64,000 nt of DNA from Amyelois transitella (taxonomy: Eukaryota; Arthropoda; Insecta; Lepidoptera; Pyralidae), in the NCBI RefSeq assembly GCF_032362555.1, contig NC_083516.1:4427001-4491000 (forward strand), given 5' to 3'. The translations under genes were made by a program, and so were the position numbers. The notes below the pieces were generated by a model. That model did not search any database, was not told the DNA's origin, and saw only the letters and a list, made by a program, of their open reading frames with translations. Positions 1 to 45,500 of the stretch are shown piece after piece. The number at the start of each line of letters is the position of its first letter. Within the stretch, counting starts at the first letter, position 1.

Positions 1-120
1 ACCAAATCCAATAAGGAAACTACCAATAACAATGGCAGAAATAGTCTCCATAAAACATTGTGATATGCCATGATCAACCCACACTTCCCAAAGAGTAACA
101 TTAGGTGGACAATACTCCAT
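1..120 (-). CDS. N-terminal exon of a membrane protein, possibly ABCC10/MRP7-like (partial)
   Basis: Read on the minus strand, a splice acceptor (TTTTCAG, cut at 126/125) is followed after five bases by an ATG at 120-118. The frame then stays open for 40 codons to the window edge. The peptide starts MEYCPPNVTLWEVW and goes on into a hydrophobic stretch (residues 25-40), so it looks like an extracellular N-terminus entering a first membrane helix. The pattern LWE..VDHGISQCF resembles the N-terminus of ABCC10 (MRP7) transporters, which have LWE followed by GHCF before the first helix. That family call is from memory of the family and rests on about 20 residues. The existence of a coding exon is more secure than its name. 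The gene is divergent from the kinase gene on the plus strand. Confidence 0.4.
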   Translation of the reverse strand, partial: MEYCPPNVTLWEVWVDHGISQCFMETISAIVIGSFLIGFG

Positions 121-125
121 TGTCA

Positions 126-2204
126 CTGAAAACATCAAAATAAGGTGAATTTTATTTAAACACTATTTTCTTAAAAAGAAAACAAACACATTTCCTGTAT
201 ACTGAATTATTAAGAATACGTGTTTTAACATGAAAAAGAAATATAGGTACCTATTGCAGGTATACTATTTTTCTATTATACGTGTTCTCTTGCATTTTGC
301 GTTCGTAGGAAATAAACAATTATTTTTTCACAAAGAGGTAAAGTTCAACTAAAGTGTAAATTTTACTAAATAATACAAAAGACATAAAAAATTATTAACT
401 TAAAACTTTTGTTTTTAAAATGCAATAGATACCTATATGTAAATTTTTACAATTTTGATTATACAAGCACAAATCATATTTCTTACCATGGGTTGCGTTG
501 AGTAATTATAATAAGTCAGGATTTACCAAAGTTTATGTAAGAAAACCTCTAATATTCAATGACAATAGGCGGCTACCTCTATCAAATTTCCTTAATCATT
601 ATTTTACGTTATGAAGCAAATTAAAAATTACAAACCCGCAATTGCAATCACCTATCACTATCATACATATCACTCACTGACATTTTCTTTTTATTCCTTC
701 GTTTTATAATATGGCAAAGGATACTAGCCCACGCAGCAATCACTCACTGTCAGCGTAACGTGACGTTGTTGACAATTGACAAACAAGCCATAAACAAGAT
801 TAAACTTTTAATTTTCCAATATCAAAGTCCCAAACGTTTCGAATATAAGTAATTATATCGATGCGTACCATAATAAAGTAATTGTTTTTCTCAACATATT
901 GGTTATTAGTATATCAACAAAATATGTAAAACTACAATAAATAAAGTTCCATAATTGTTCAAAGTATTTCAAGCATCTACTACTGTAGCCGTTAACAATA
1001 TCAAGCAAAAAAATTAATATTTATTTTATCTCATATACCTCGTCAAATATTTATCTAATCCTTATTAAATATTTATTTTGAGCTAAAATAGAAATACCTA
1101 CATATTTAGTATTCTGTGATTATTTCCACCGGCAACAGGCATACTGTGCCATACTTCAAATTCTAGACAGGACTTTTGTTTATAACAAAACAAACACAGT
1201 ATTAGTTGATGTAGTTAATCCCAAATAATTTATGAAAACGAAAGTAAGTTTTATTGTTTGTTGATTTTAAGGCATTAACTAATAAACCAATCTTTGTAAA
1301 TTTTACAAAGCGTTTGAAGTTAAATGTCTGTAGAAGGACATAATTAAAACTTTTCACCCGAGTTAGTTTCCGTCGGATTTGCGAAAAACTTGTACTCTTT
1401 TGTGGCTCTAAATTTGCGTATATAGGTGGCGCTTAATTCGCGCGTATTGGTTATAAGCTTATTTTATGTTACGTGCATATCTCAGGTCTTTATTCTTTAC
1501 TTCGTAGGGACTCTTCCTAGTAAATACGATCTAATTAATAAATAACTTATTATTGCAATAAAAAATTGTACACGATTAATGCATTTTGTTAATCATAGTA
1601 ACTAGGTACTTTACCTAGCTTTATAGTACCTAGATAGGTACTTTGGTTGGTACCAAGGTAGGTACGTAAAATTATTAATTGAATGAAGTTTGAAGAATGA
1701 ATATAATTACTACCACAGACACAATACAACAATACAACTTCCATTCAGTAGATTATCGTTCTCTGATTGGCAGGTTGAACGTCATGTGTTTGAATGTAAA
1801 GTGTCTTCAATGTAGGGGTGTGCTATTTTTTAGTAGTGTGCGTAGCACTGGAGTGACGTGACGGGCGGGTGTAAAACGTTTTCACATTCATTTGCATTTT
1901 TTGTAAATATAAACTAGTAATATCAGTAACAGTAGTCGTAAATAATTGACACATTTTATTATTTATTTATCTAAACGTACACTATGTGATAAGGTGTTTT
2001 TCAATTGTGTAAAATACTCTTGGAATTTAAATGATCAGCATGTGTCACCAGTCATCAACAAATTTATAGTGAAACAGTGGCGAGTCGTCATGTGAGGGAA
2101 GATATGCCTATTAGTTAAATTTTGACTAGAATCAATTTGTATTTGTGTTGTGTACAAGTGATATTTATTATTTGCCTATTGGAAGTGATAAATTCAGTCG
2201 CAAA
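126..2204. other. Intergenic region between two divergent genes; 5' UTRs and promoters not resolved
   Basis: This AT-rich stretch has no credible coding region. It must hold the upstream non-coding exon of the minus-strand gene and the promoter and leader of the kinase gene, but I cannot place a TATA box or start site with confidence. Bases 1325-1445 are a degenerate copy of an interspersed repeat seen again near 13350, 14600 and 60080 (core: gtgg-atttgcgaaaaac-ctgta-tcttttgt-ggtggcgc). Bases 1605-1672 are rich in the GGTACCTA-type motif common in lepidopteran non-coding DNA. Confidence 0.5.
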
Positions 2205-34489
<32,285 letters not shown>

Positions 34490-34492
<3 letters not shown>

Positions 34493-34567
34493 CACGAGCT
34501 TCCCGCGCCCAACAAGGGCGCGAAGATGTTCCGCCGCTCCAAGAGCGCCGCGCAGCTCATCAAGTGA
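34490..34567 (+). other. In-frame extension after the kinase stop codon (TAG, 24 codons, TGA)
   Basis: Directly after the TAG at 34490-34492, in the same frame, 24 sense codons run to a TGA at 34565-34567. The peptide ends FRRSKSAAQLIK and includes PAPNKGAKM. All but one of the 24 codons end in G or C, as do most codons of the exon before the stop, while the genome around is AT-rich. The first base after TAG is C, a context favoured in known insect readthrough. Either the stop is read through, or it is a recent nonsense allele or base error and the true protein ends here at 726 residues. An Arg/Lys/Ser-rich tail would be a plausible phosphorylation or membrane-contact site, but that is inference. 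Confidence 0.55.
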
Positions 34568-37500
34568 ACGCGCAAGTGAACGTCGACATGCAGTGGCCGA
34601 AAGGCGCCAATCACTTTAGCCGACACGCACACGGATAATTTAAAGTGTTTTAAGTGCTTCAAAAATAAAGTACTCGAGTGATAATTGAATTCGCTTTGAG
34701 GGGCTAAAGGGCGCGAATCACCTTTCGTAATACGCAAACAGATAATAAGAAGAAAAAGTGTAAGTACTTGAGTGAAAATTAAATCGCGCCGGATCGGTTA
34801 AATGACAGTGGTTATGAAGCGCTTCAAAGTATGTTTACCAAGTGTAGACGCAACTGATTTTGAACATGAGTTTGTAAATTGCGGTTTAAATTCGATAAGC
34901 GAACAATTTATGACCGCCAGATATATATTAAGTAATGAAGTGCGCGCCTATTTTTGCTCATGGTACAACAAAACCAGGTATCCTATTTTGTTGATGTTTC
35001 AAATCTATAAAAAGTAGTATCCAATTTAGAACATGACTAACTAATTAAATCAATTTCTTAGCTTAACAAATCTCGTTGATTCAAATAAGATTTTAATTGA
35101 TTAAAATCTTAACAAAAATACCTGGTAAGTAATGTCATGTTGCACCATGACGTAGCCAAAGTTTCCTAGGACCGGTCGCGTTTTGTTGCGCAATTAAAGC
35201 GATAGGATCGATCTTACGTATTCTAGTGATTTTCGATTGTGGACATGGTTTTGTAATTGTTTGCACCGATAGAATTTTGTAATTATTATTGTAATCTGGA
35301 TGTTGTATTTAACTCCGTAGAAGGTATTGTAAATTTAATGACTCAATTGAGTAGATAAGCATAGCAACTACCTATATATGTGTTTGTGCGATAGATCAAA
35401 TCAAAATATAAAATAAAATACAAAAATTGTAACTGACGTCGAAATTGGTAAAAATAATATTAGACAATTTTGACAAAAATTGAATTGTTTGTTGTGCGTA
35501 TTATAATAGAAGCTTCGACTTAATCGATTTATATTGTAATTAGAATTCTAGCACCTTGGTGACACAGCCGATTATTGCACACAGATTATATTTACATTAG
35601 TTTTGTTTTATGTTGTATCTGGTGGCTCTCTTGTGCAATCGCGTATGTTAAAAATAAAATAGTTCCTTTTTATAAAGTAATGGAACAAATTATAACATTA
35701 TTTATTATTAAATGGTACTTAATTATAAGTTTCACTTTTTATGTTCCGAACCAATTATGCGCAATAACCTTTATCGTTATACATATATATAATATAAGAA
35801 AAAAAAATAGAGACCGATATGAGTAGATCTAATGAAATCTCTTTTCATATTATATTTAGAGGCAATACTTTTCTAACAACATTTAGGTGTGGTGAATTAA
35901 TATAACAATAGATGTAAAGGCAATATTTAGAGAAATTTTAAAGCATGTTTAATGTCAGATGAATTTATGTCGGAATTTTTAATTTGGATATTTATTCCTA
36001 AACAGTTTATTGTGGCCTGGCCCAAATGACATTTTTGTATGTTGTGTATGTTTTATATGTAAAGCAATGCAACTTTATTTGAACGTAATCATTGTTTTGT
36101 CTGATGCAGATTTAGTTTTTCTTCTTTATGAAATGTTCCATTTGTTGCCATATTATAATAATAACAGTTTTATATTATATCATCAATTAACTATTTGTAT
36201 TTTATTCAAGTGAGCGTGAGCGTTGCAAGTCGAGATAGTAAATAACTAAGCAATAATAAAACTCATGAATGCGATGATGTAACAGCTAATGCTGTTGAGA
36301 TGGGAATATTTCTGTAATATACTTTAATATTTAGATATCTTGAGACCTTTGACGTAGTATAGTGCAACGCAGTAGCTCTTAGATAATGTATATAATATGG
36401 AAATCGGGTGATCACCGTAAGTATGTGTAATAAAGCCTAGATTAGTGATGTAAAGGCGTAGCTTCTATGATCGAAGTGAGGTATGAATTTAAGTTATATG
36501 AGTTATGTTTTATTATGATAAATATTTATTTACAGATGCCTAGGAGTTATGATTGAATTTAAATATCACTTTATTATATGCCTGGATTTATTGGTATACT
36601 ATCACGTTTCTATACCAAGTGTCAAGATACTTGTCAATAGAGTTTATTGACCTTTATTTATATTTATAGCTAAACTTCTTAGTACTTCCGTTTCAGTTGA
36701 ACTAAGTTTAGTGCAGTGTAATGAATAAATTTAAAGGTCTTTGTGCGTTTTTGACATGCTACTTACTCTTGGTATACTATTAGATGCTAGTCAATTGAAT
36801 TTTACTGCAATGGAGTCATTGTTATAATGGAATAAATTAAAAAAATAATGTAATAGTTTGAGCAGTATTATAGGTTAGTTATTTGTTTCTTGATAAAATC
36901 ATTCTGTCTAATGTGATATATCTTGTAAAGATTTCTTAGACGCGTCCGAAGCGTTAGTGCGTTTCTCTATTCAAGGGAACAAAATTTTGCTTGTGTACTT
37001 AGTATTCTTTTGCCTACTGATATTCCAAGTTTTTCTACTTATGTTTATCGTAGTTGCTGTAGACAATGAACGTATATTGATTCATTATTAACAGTTATAA
37101 ATTTTCTATAAAGCCTATATAAAAATCACTTTGTCGCCGATTAACTGGATAAGCATTTGAAAATGTTTTTGTACGCGAAAACGGCCAAAGTAGCGATGTT
37201 CAACATTCCGGTAAGTATGCCAAATTAGCTTACTATAGAAAATAATCGTAATGCATTTAAGAAGATTTTATTTATTTACTTAATATCCGTTCACATAATA
37301 TAATAAGCACAGTACTGTATTCAGGGTTCTTTTTTTATTTTATTTAAGATTGCTTAATAGGCTAAATTATAGGAGTTTCGCACACCAGGCTAGATCTGCA
37401 TCAGACAATGTTACGTACCTCTGTTAGTGAATATTTTTATTGTGAACCTACATTATATGTGTAGTAAATTGTTTATTTAATCATTCAATTGTTTTAATTT

Positions 37501-37824
37501 CAAATCATAAAACTGTTGATGTTTTATGCCTTCGACTTGGATGAAATTACATCAATAAACAAGGCTAACGAAAGTCACTGACCGGCATGCTTTTGGCCTT
37601 CACTATGCTCTCGTGGAGATATTATCAGAAAGATTTTCCCAACCCTCTTACCTCCCTATCTTTGTGCTAAATTTCTTCAAAATTGATTACGTACAAACCT
37701 TTTTGATGCTTCCTCTCACAATGACAATCAATGGCACGATGTCATCAATATATAGTTGTAAGTAATATCACCAATAACAAATGCATTATTTTTACTCCAT
37801 TATCAAAATTAGGAAATTTAAAAG
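34568..37824 (+). other. Kinase 3' UTR and intergenic region
   Basis: Polyadenylation-type AATAAA hexamers lie at 34664-34669 and 36429-36434, with further ones near 36722 and 36829. A short or a roughly 2-2.3 kb 3' UTR are therefore both possible. Open frames such as 35575-35826 are AT-rich, with no family features. From about 36850 to 37824 lies the upstream region of the next gene, whose 5' non-coding exon I cannot place. Confidence 0.5.
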
Positions 37825-40800
37825 ATGATTAACGATATAATTTTCGTATTATCAATATTCACATGCATTTCTCTGGGAAGTTATTACAGAAAAATCGAGG
37901 ACTTGGAGACGAAACGAAACTATGGGGCGGGACTTGGAATTCTCACGGCTTGTCTGATTTGCGGGTACCAAATTTACCATTCAGTGTTAATTGTCTGGGG
38001 AAACGTTATTATTATTAAATGCGGTGATAAACGGTAAGCTACTCTTTGTTTTAAGACAAGGTTTAAGGCTTTTGAGTAATTTCTTCTTTGTGGTTGATTG
38101 AAACCTTGCTACTGCTTTCTTGATGATGAGGAAACAGCACATTAAAGAAACTAAAAGTGACCTGCATAATCTAAGCTCCTCTAAAGATTGCAAAGGTAAA
38201 CCGGCGTCGCTAGGTGTAAAACCGTGATCCGATTCGACGAATCTGTCTCTTCTCCAGGGAGGATGACTTTATAATGGCCGTAATGCAAAATTTACTGCCG
38301 CTGGCGGCAAGCTATTCCTATTTAAAATTAAAAATGTTTTTCTTATTCTAGTTATGTACATCAACTGAGCTTGGCTTACACATGGACATATCTCTTCTAC
38401 TTGTACTACAATGTTGTGACAACGCAATACGTGCTATGGCTAAACCAGGCTATGGCTCTTAAGCTGGTCGGTTTAGCTTTCGAAGTCAACCACCATGATA
38501 AAGCGACCAATCCTAACCGGCAAACTTTATCAAGCGCTAAGTTATCCGTGGGGGATAATGAAGTGATTACATCGGAGCCAACTGCTATTGATATTATAAC
38601 GTATACTTTCTTTTTCATCGGAATTCATAAAGGTAAGGAATAGGAAAGTCAAGTCGACTTAGCCCAGCGAATTATTTCCCCGACGACTTTGCATTGCGAC
38701 GGCTAGCACCGGTAATCGGACTTAAGTCCTTTAAGGTTCTCCTTTAAGATAAAGTCCTGCCTTAAATTATAATACATACATATGGTCACATCTATATCCC
38801 TTGCGGGGTAGACAGAGCCAACGAGTCTTGAAAACACTGAAAGGCCACGTTCAGCTATTTTTCTAAATGATAGAATTGAGATTCAAATAGTGACAGGTTG
38901 CTAATCCATTGCCTAAAAAAGAATCCCAAATTTGTATCCCTTAGTCGCCTTTTACGACATCCATGGGAAAGAGACGATGGAGTGATCCTATTCTTTTTTG
39001 TATTGGTGCCAGGAACCACACGGCACAAACATTAAAATGATTAAAATATACGTAATAACGAGTATCACAACTAAGCTAAACACAAAGTCATGAAACAGGC
39101 CTTAATGATAGATAGAAATTCGACAAAGTCCTCTGTTTCTGAAGATAAGTGGAAGTATTTACCTATCCAATAACAGAAGAACAGTGATGTTTTGTGTTCA
39201 ATAATATCTAATGGTACAGGCTTAGGATCATATTTTACCCTCGGTACAGGCTACCGAATGACAAAGACAAAAACTACCGACTAACTTGGCCTACCAGAAC
39301 CTCTATTACCCCTCAACATAGGTACCAAAATACAAATAGATACAGCTGCTATGACAATTTTTTAAATAGGTATATCTTTTTTTAACCAAGGTCCGTACTA
39401 CAGATGGAAAACATTCGAAGCTCATTTCAATCAACCTTTTGCTACATTGGGCGATTGCAGGGTTATAACTTTACAGAAACTGAAGAAGGCAGGCTTGTGT
39501 GCTTTGGGATACATATTATTAAGTTTGAGATATTCTCCCCAAGTAAGTGCTTAAACAAATAATCTAGCCTAGGTATATAAAATAATTGAATTGGTATTAT
39601 TTAGTGCTGAAATCGCCCCTAGCGTGTTTTTTGTTTAAATTGATAATCATCATATCCATAAACTGTAGGTACTACCTACATTTACGACGACATGGGCCTA
39701 CTTTAGTGCCAAAACTTATTGATTTTCAAACATTTTCAGATTTACGACGACAGCAGTTTTTATAGAAATCACAACACGGACTATCGCTTCGTATACAACA
39801 TTCCGCTCCTAGCGATGTTCTTCTTCTATAGTCAGATGCTCATGGCTCTTTGTACGGCAGTGTGCACGGAGGCCGGCTTTGGGATTTATCCGGCCAGGTG
39901 TACGCCTCTACCCGGACATGGTCCTTCGGAGCATCCGAGTTTTCTCAAGTTAGATTCCTTTTATATATAATTACTAGCAATCCGCCCCGGCTTCGCACGG
40001 GTGCAAAATTATAAATGTTATTATAAAAACCTTCCTCTTGAATCACTCTACCTGTTACAAAAAACCGCATCAAAATCCGTTGCGTAATTTTAAAGATTTA
40101 AGCATACAGACAAACAGACTAAACTAGCGACTTTGTTTTATACTATGTAGTGATAAGGCATACACCTGAAAGTGGCCTTCGAGTCATTGGATAAGGTTGG
40201 CTTAGTATACCCCGTGGAGAATAAATATTCTATACTATAACATATGTAAGTAGATAAATTAAGCGGACCCCATGCTCCGACACAGAGCGGGCAATTGCAA
40301 ACACGCTAACATTACAGAAAGAGAGGGATATTAGATTCCTTTGAACTCTTTTCCAGTTGTAGAGATTAGGTAAAATAATAAATCAAAACATGGAGATATT
40401 AGTCACTATCACATATTATTTTAATTTTAGCATCGCAACCCCGGAAATGGCATTGGCTGAAGAATATAATTTTGGAATGCTCAAATGTTTTGAGAACAAC
40501 AAATTACTGTTGGGTCCTAGGATGAAAGATACTTTGCGAAGTTGGGAAATGCCTACAATTTATTGGTTCTGGTTTTATGTGTACAAAAACATAACGAAAA
40601 CCAATAAGGAAATAAGGTAAGTATAATCAATTGGTTGTTTTCTCTGATCCTTTAAAAACATAAAAAGAATAATAAAGCAAAAATAGATAAGCAATTATTT
40701 TTGGAATTCCTACGGAGCAAGCCATGAAAAAGAGCTTAATTGAAAAGTAAATGAGACATGATCATTTTTTATGCTTTTTCATACAATATTGTATTGTGCA

Positions 40801-41327
40801 GTAAGTAACTCTATTCACTAAAATTTAAGGATGTCTTGATAGATATATTGTTTCTACCATTATTTTTAGGAGCGCTTGTTCATACCTTCTGTGGACGTTG
40901 TGGTGCGGGCCTGACCTACAGCATTTCATCTTGTCAGCCACGCTTTGGGTCTATGTTAATTTGGAGCAAGAATACAATGGTCTTTTCAATACTGGAGGGC
41001 AGGTAATAAAACATGCATACATTTACCAGGTAGGTACCCTTTATAGGGTAAACAGAGCCAACATCATTAAAGACATGGTGTGGTGTTGTTGTGGTTGTTG
41101 ACTTCGAAAATATTAATTCAGCTTATCTCTTCAAGATGAAACGCCTGCCCTGGGAGGTGGGATTCTCGATCATGCGCCTGCTGTGCATCATCTACCTATT
41201 TCCTTGCCTCGTAATCACGGACACGACTGTCTTCCTCAAATATTACAACTCTATATACTGGATATACCACTGGTTCCTGCTTGGTTCCATTGTATTCGCT
41301 ATTATTTTGCATAAAATGATCCGTTGA
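37825..41327 (+). CDS. MBOAT7-like membrane-bound O-acyltransferase homologue lacking both catalytic residues
   Basis: Exons: 37825-38033, 38352-38632, 39391-39542, 39740-39948, 40431-40616, 40870-41002, 41136-41327. The phase holds, giving 453 residues (human MBOAT7 472). The start MINDIIFVLSIF matches the family N-terminus in place; an acceptor at 37812 precedes it. Many hydrophobic segments indicate a multi-pass ER protein. Family marks are KLVGLAFEV, IGIHKGPYYRWKTF and YNFGMLKCFEN. MBOAT7 enzymes (fly farjavit) put arachidonoyl chains on lysophosphatidylinositol using an Asn and a His. Here the Asn position in R-Y-W-N-M-T reads RSWEMPT (Glu), and the His position in Y-W-H-G reads LWCGPD (Cys). 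Both exons are well formed and the frame is intact, so this looks like a maintained pseudoenzyme, not a decayed gene. The donor of exon 4 of the set (39949, GTTAGA) is weak. Introns carry a SINE and a Helitron-like piece. Confidence 0.85.
38772..39026 (-). repeat. SINE-like repeat family A, near full length
   Basis: It runs from the catacatatgg tail through ccttgcggggtagacagagc to aggaaccacacggcac, inside an intron of the MBOAT7-like gene. Confidence 0.88.
39974..40153 (-). mobile_element. Non-autonomous Helitron-like element
   Basis: On the minus strand it starts TCACTACATAGTATAAAAC and ends GGGGCGGATTGCTAG followed by T. Internal landmarks are ttacgcaacggattttgatg and gattcaagaggaagg. The TC start and CTAG|T end fit a Helitron. 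It sits in an intron of the MBOAT7-like gene, close to the weak donor at 39949. Confidence 0.5.
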
Positions 41328-42524
41328 TTTTTATATATTTTTAACTTTTGGAACTATAAACTTTTTTTTCTATAATATTGCTCGTTTTTATTTTAACTTC
41401 ATTGTGCTTGTGCTTTTGTACGTACAAGTACCCGAACCGGATGTAGCGAAGTAAGCAACTTTTACACTGTTGCTTTTAAAGGTGTGCATAAAACTTAGCG
41501 GAGTAAAAGTGCAAAAGCTTAACATCAAAATATTTATTTTCCTTAACTTAAAAAGATAGTAAAATAAAAAAAATCAACAAAGTGTAAAATTTAAATCATT
41601 AACATTCAATATTGAACAATTCAATGCATATAGCTTATTTCTAATGATTATGTTACCTCGCTATAGATTTTAATTTTATCACAGATAAAATTAAATGGAA
41701 GTTAATGTTTATTGGTCAAATAAAATATCATACCTATAATAATCTTTGTATAACAGCTATATTTTTATAATGCGCACTGGCTGACAAAATCTATAAATGG
41801 AATAGATAGCCAAGTTATTACCCTAATATAAATATACATCTTCACTTTGACTATTTTTTAATGCATTCACGTTTAATAAACATTATTAGCTTAAAATTTT
41901 TCTTACAATGTTTGAAATGAGGATTTTTAGAACGGTCGACCGAACTAATGTGTTATAACTATAACAAATCATCGACGATCGAAGACGACGATGTGCATTG
42001 TATTTGTATAATTAACTACCTAAACCTATTTTTTATGTCAAATATACTGTCAATAAACCTTTATGGAAATCTAATTAAACAATAAGTTTGAATTGATATT
42101 GGATGGCACATATATTTACCAACATTATTTAACTTCATACGATTAATACATGATTATACATTACAGTTTTATTAGTACTTATTGTCTTTTGATTATTGTC
42201 TGGTCAGAACATTTAACATATTTTAACTTATGTCTAAATTGCCCATTTATTTGTCACATTTTTATATACTAAGCATACAAAAAGTTATGTACGCAAACAT
42301 TTTCAAATTTATATTGCACATGACATAAAAAAAGCAGTTTGCGCTTGCGCATTAAGTATGTGTGTGTAACACAGGACACAAGTATATGTGTTCAGATAAA
42401 AATATCTAATGGTACTTGTATAATTATTTTAAGCAAATCATCTTACCAGTCAGAGTAACGGAGATAGCACTAGTAACATTTTCTTGTAATGCATTCGAAT
42501 TTAGGCGTTAATAACACTACTATA
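41328..42524. other. Convergent intergenic region (3' ends of MBOAT7-like gene and pyridoxal kinase)
   Basis: This AT-rich stretch must hold both 3' UTRs. Minus-strand polyadenylation signals are possible near 42246 and 41706 (TTTATT on plus). No gene is seen. Confidence 0.5.
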
Positions 42525-45500
42525 CTAAGAGGTAATTTCTACAGCATTGATTTTCACAATAGGATTTACAATGACATTCTTGTTCTGTATCAATCTGAGT
42601 TCCCTAAGAGCTGGGGGAAGGGTTCCTGTGGGCTGAATTTGCCTGGCTGTATTAAACGTGTCTGTGACAATACTTTGCATGGTCGCAATCGTCTTTTCTA
42701 AGGTTGATTTGACGTCGTTGTTAGTTTTGTGCCACCAAGCCAGGAATAATGCAGCAAAAAGGTCACCTGTGCCAGTAAATGTGGACTCCACTTTTGGTAT
42801 TTCAATTTTGTAGCAGGATTCTGGAATATAACAATAACTAGCAGTTGATTTTTATGTTTGGGGACAGCGTGATAGTGATACTTTGCTTTGATTGGCTACT
42901 TGCCTGTACATTATTTTTGTAACTTTTTGTAAATTCTGTACTTTTTTGAACATATAGTCACGTCTTTATCCCTTGCGAGGAAGACAAAGCCAACAGTCTT
43001 GAAAAGATTGAAATGCCACGTTCAGCTTTATGGCTTAAGATGGAATTGAACAGAACCTATTTCCAATACAGAATTATTAAATCAAGCCAAATCTTACCAG
43101 GCGTGCTTGCCAGTCCAATCATCGTACTGCCATTTCCCAACTCGGTACTAGACAAAACGACAGTCTTCACTCCCTTCTCATGGAACGCCTTGGTGACCTT
43201 CAGTGCGTCCTCCACACTTTTCATCTTGAGACCTGTCAGCAGTTCTGCCTCAAACTGGTTAGGAGTGATTATGTCTGCCAGGGGAACTATTATATCTCTG
43301 TACACTGGTAATATGTCCTCTGGCACGTACATTCTGCCGTCATCTCCCATCACTGGGTCACACACTGTAAATTAAAAAGATAAAAAATATATAGGGAATG
43401 ACGTCAATACCAGAAATTCGGTCACAAGTGGACCCATCGTTTCTTGGTCATATACTGGCATGTTATACCACGGGTTTTTATCAAGAGGAGTGGTGAGGTA
43501 GAAAACGGGACTAACGGTAGGAGGATGATGAACTGCAAAAGATTTGATGCCAACCTTAAACAATACAGTATGAAAATAATAATGTGAGCCTTATTATCAC
43601 AATAATATACTTTAATTTTAAGCCTAGTCTCCTTTATCATTGCTTCATAAAATCAAGTTTTGTCGAAGCGAGCACATTGTGCAAGAATGTCACAAATATC
43701 AAATGTTTAATAATATTTGTTCAGCTTTATCAAATAATTACAGTTTATCACTCAAGGAAATTGTCAGAGATCTTTAGCGAAACAATCACATGTTTATCTA
43801 AATAGATAGACATACAAGAACTTATCAATGTTTCTGATTTCATGCTAATAATACTTGCGCTATTTATCATAAGTAAGTTTAAATTGAAATAGATATGTTT
43901 GCTGTAACCAATTTTCTTACTTTCGGTACTGTACTTCTTCAGTACTTTTAGACTATAAACTATTATGTCTGATTATTCCCAATACTTCCCTTTAGCACTA
44001 TCCCCAAAGTGACAACTGGGACTACCTGGGGCTGCCAGAGGTGAGACAATATAATTAGGACCAATATCAGGAGGAAGGAGAGTAAGAGTCATAGGAACGA
44101 GACATATTAGTTTCTAAGTGTTGCACATTATGGTAAGAAATTCAATGGGCAAAAAATTTAAACTTTTTATCTTGACTAGACTGAATGGCCATGTTCAGCT
44201 GTATGGCTGTGATTATGATATTGAAATTCAAATAGTGACAGGTTGTTAGCCCATTACTTAAATTTAACACACTTACCATAAACAAGATTGGGATTTTTCA
44301 ACCTCAATTTTTTTATTATTTCAGCAACTTGTTTCATAGAGTCTGCTGATCTTGAGTAGCCAGTTAGGAAGTGTGTGTAGAAGTGGACATCATTGGCAAT
44401 CAGACCTTCCACTATCTCCTCCATTTCTTCATTTTTGAGAACAGTACCCTTAATGGTTTTGTAGCCAGTGTGTGTTGAGAATTGTACAGTATTTATAGAG
44501 TCTACTTCAAAACCTAAAACCTGAAATTAAGAATTAATATAAAATACAATTTTCAATTAACCATGACTACACCAATATGTTAGGTACATTATTTATTAAC
44601 ATTGTGTTGTAGGCTGCACAAATTTCATATTCATGCTACCTATATTAGAAGAGATAGACCTATATTAATTATATATACATTTTAAAATATTTTTTATATT
44701 GATGCAAAATGATAACTTGTATTATTATGTGCATAGCAACTATTTATTGGAGTCTTGCTTGAGGCTTGATAACAAAAGATTGACTTATCAAGTTGTTTTT
44801 GATAAAATAGTAGGTACCTACATTGATTAGTTTTATTTAAAATAAGGAAGAGTCTGTCATCAATGTTTATATGAATTACCAGGGAGCTAGCATAGCATGC
44901 AATAAACTATCTCTGTTTCGCTTCTTATTAGATAATAACGCGCGTGCTATACTAGCTCCACAGAAGAATAAAATAGTAAAAAAAACAATTATGATTTTTC
45001 AGTAAAAAGAAAATAATCTATACTTAATAGGTAAAAATACACATAGTAATATTGTGCTGTGGGTTTGCTAATGCAAACACAAATATAGTTTAAACATCAA
45101 AAAGACATATGGGCTATAATTACATTTGAGTGAAGCAGTTGATGGAAGCTACTATTACATAGTTCTAATAAAAAAATGAAGACTTTTGGCCTTGGTTTAT
45201 AAATTAAAATAAACAAGTTGTTTGGCTCCAATGATTACAGCAATGGCCATGACACAATCTTGTGATGAAAAATAATTCACAAAACTGCAGAAGTTATTAA
45301 ATAAAAACATAATATTTATGTTATTGTTTATGTGTACATTAATTTTGTAAGTAGGAATGAGATACTAAAAAGTCACATAATTAAATTTAATTCTTCTTTA
45401 TTAATTTAAATTTAATTCTACTAAATACTATTAATATTGTAAAATTATGACTAGGTAGGTATCTACTTATCATAATTCAATTTAAAAACAATCTTTTAAT

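Noticed and set aside
35575-36213. Small membrane-protein-like open frames after the kinase gene
   Set aside because: They are AT-rich frames full of Tyr, Ile and Phe within the probable 3' UTR, without splice or start evidence.
37163-37210. ATG-led short exon-like stretch with a GTAAGT donor upstream of the MBOAT7-like gene
   Set aside because: Joining it to the acceptor at 37812 gives a stop almost at once, and the peptide matches nothing. It may be a non-coding leader exon, but I cannot support it.
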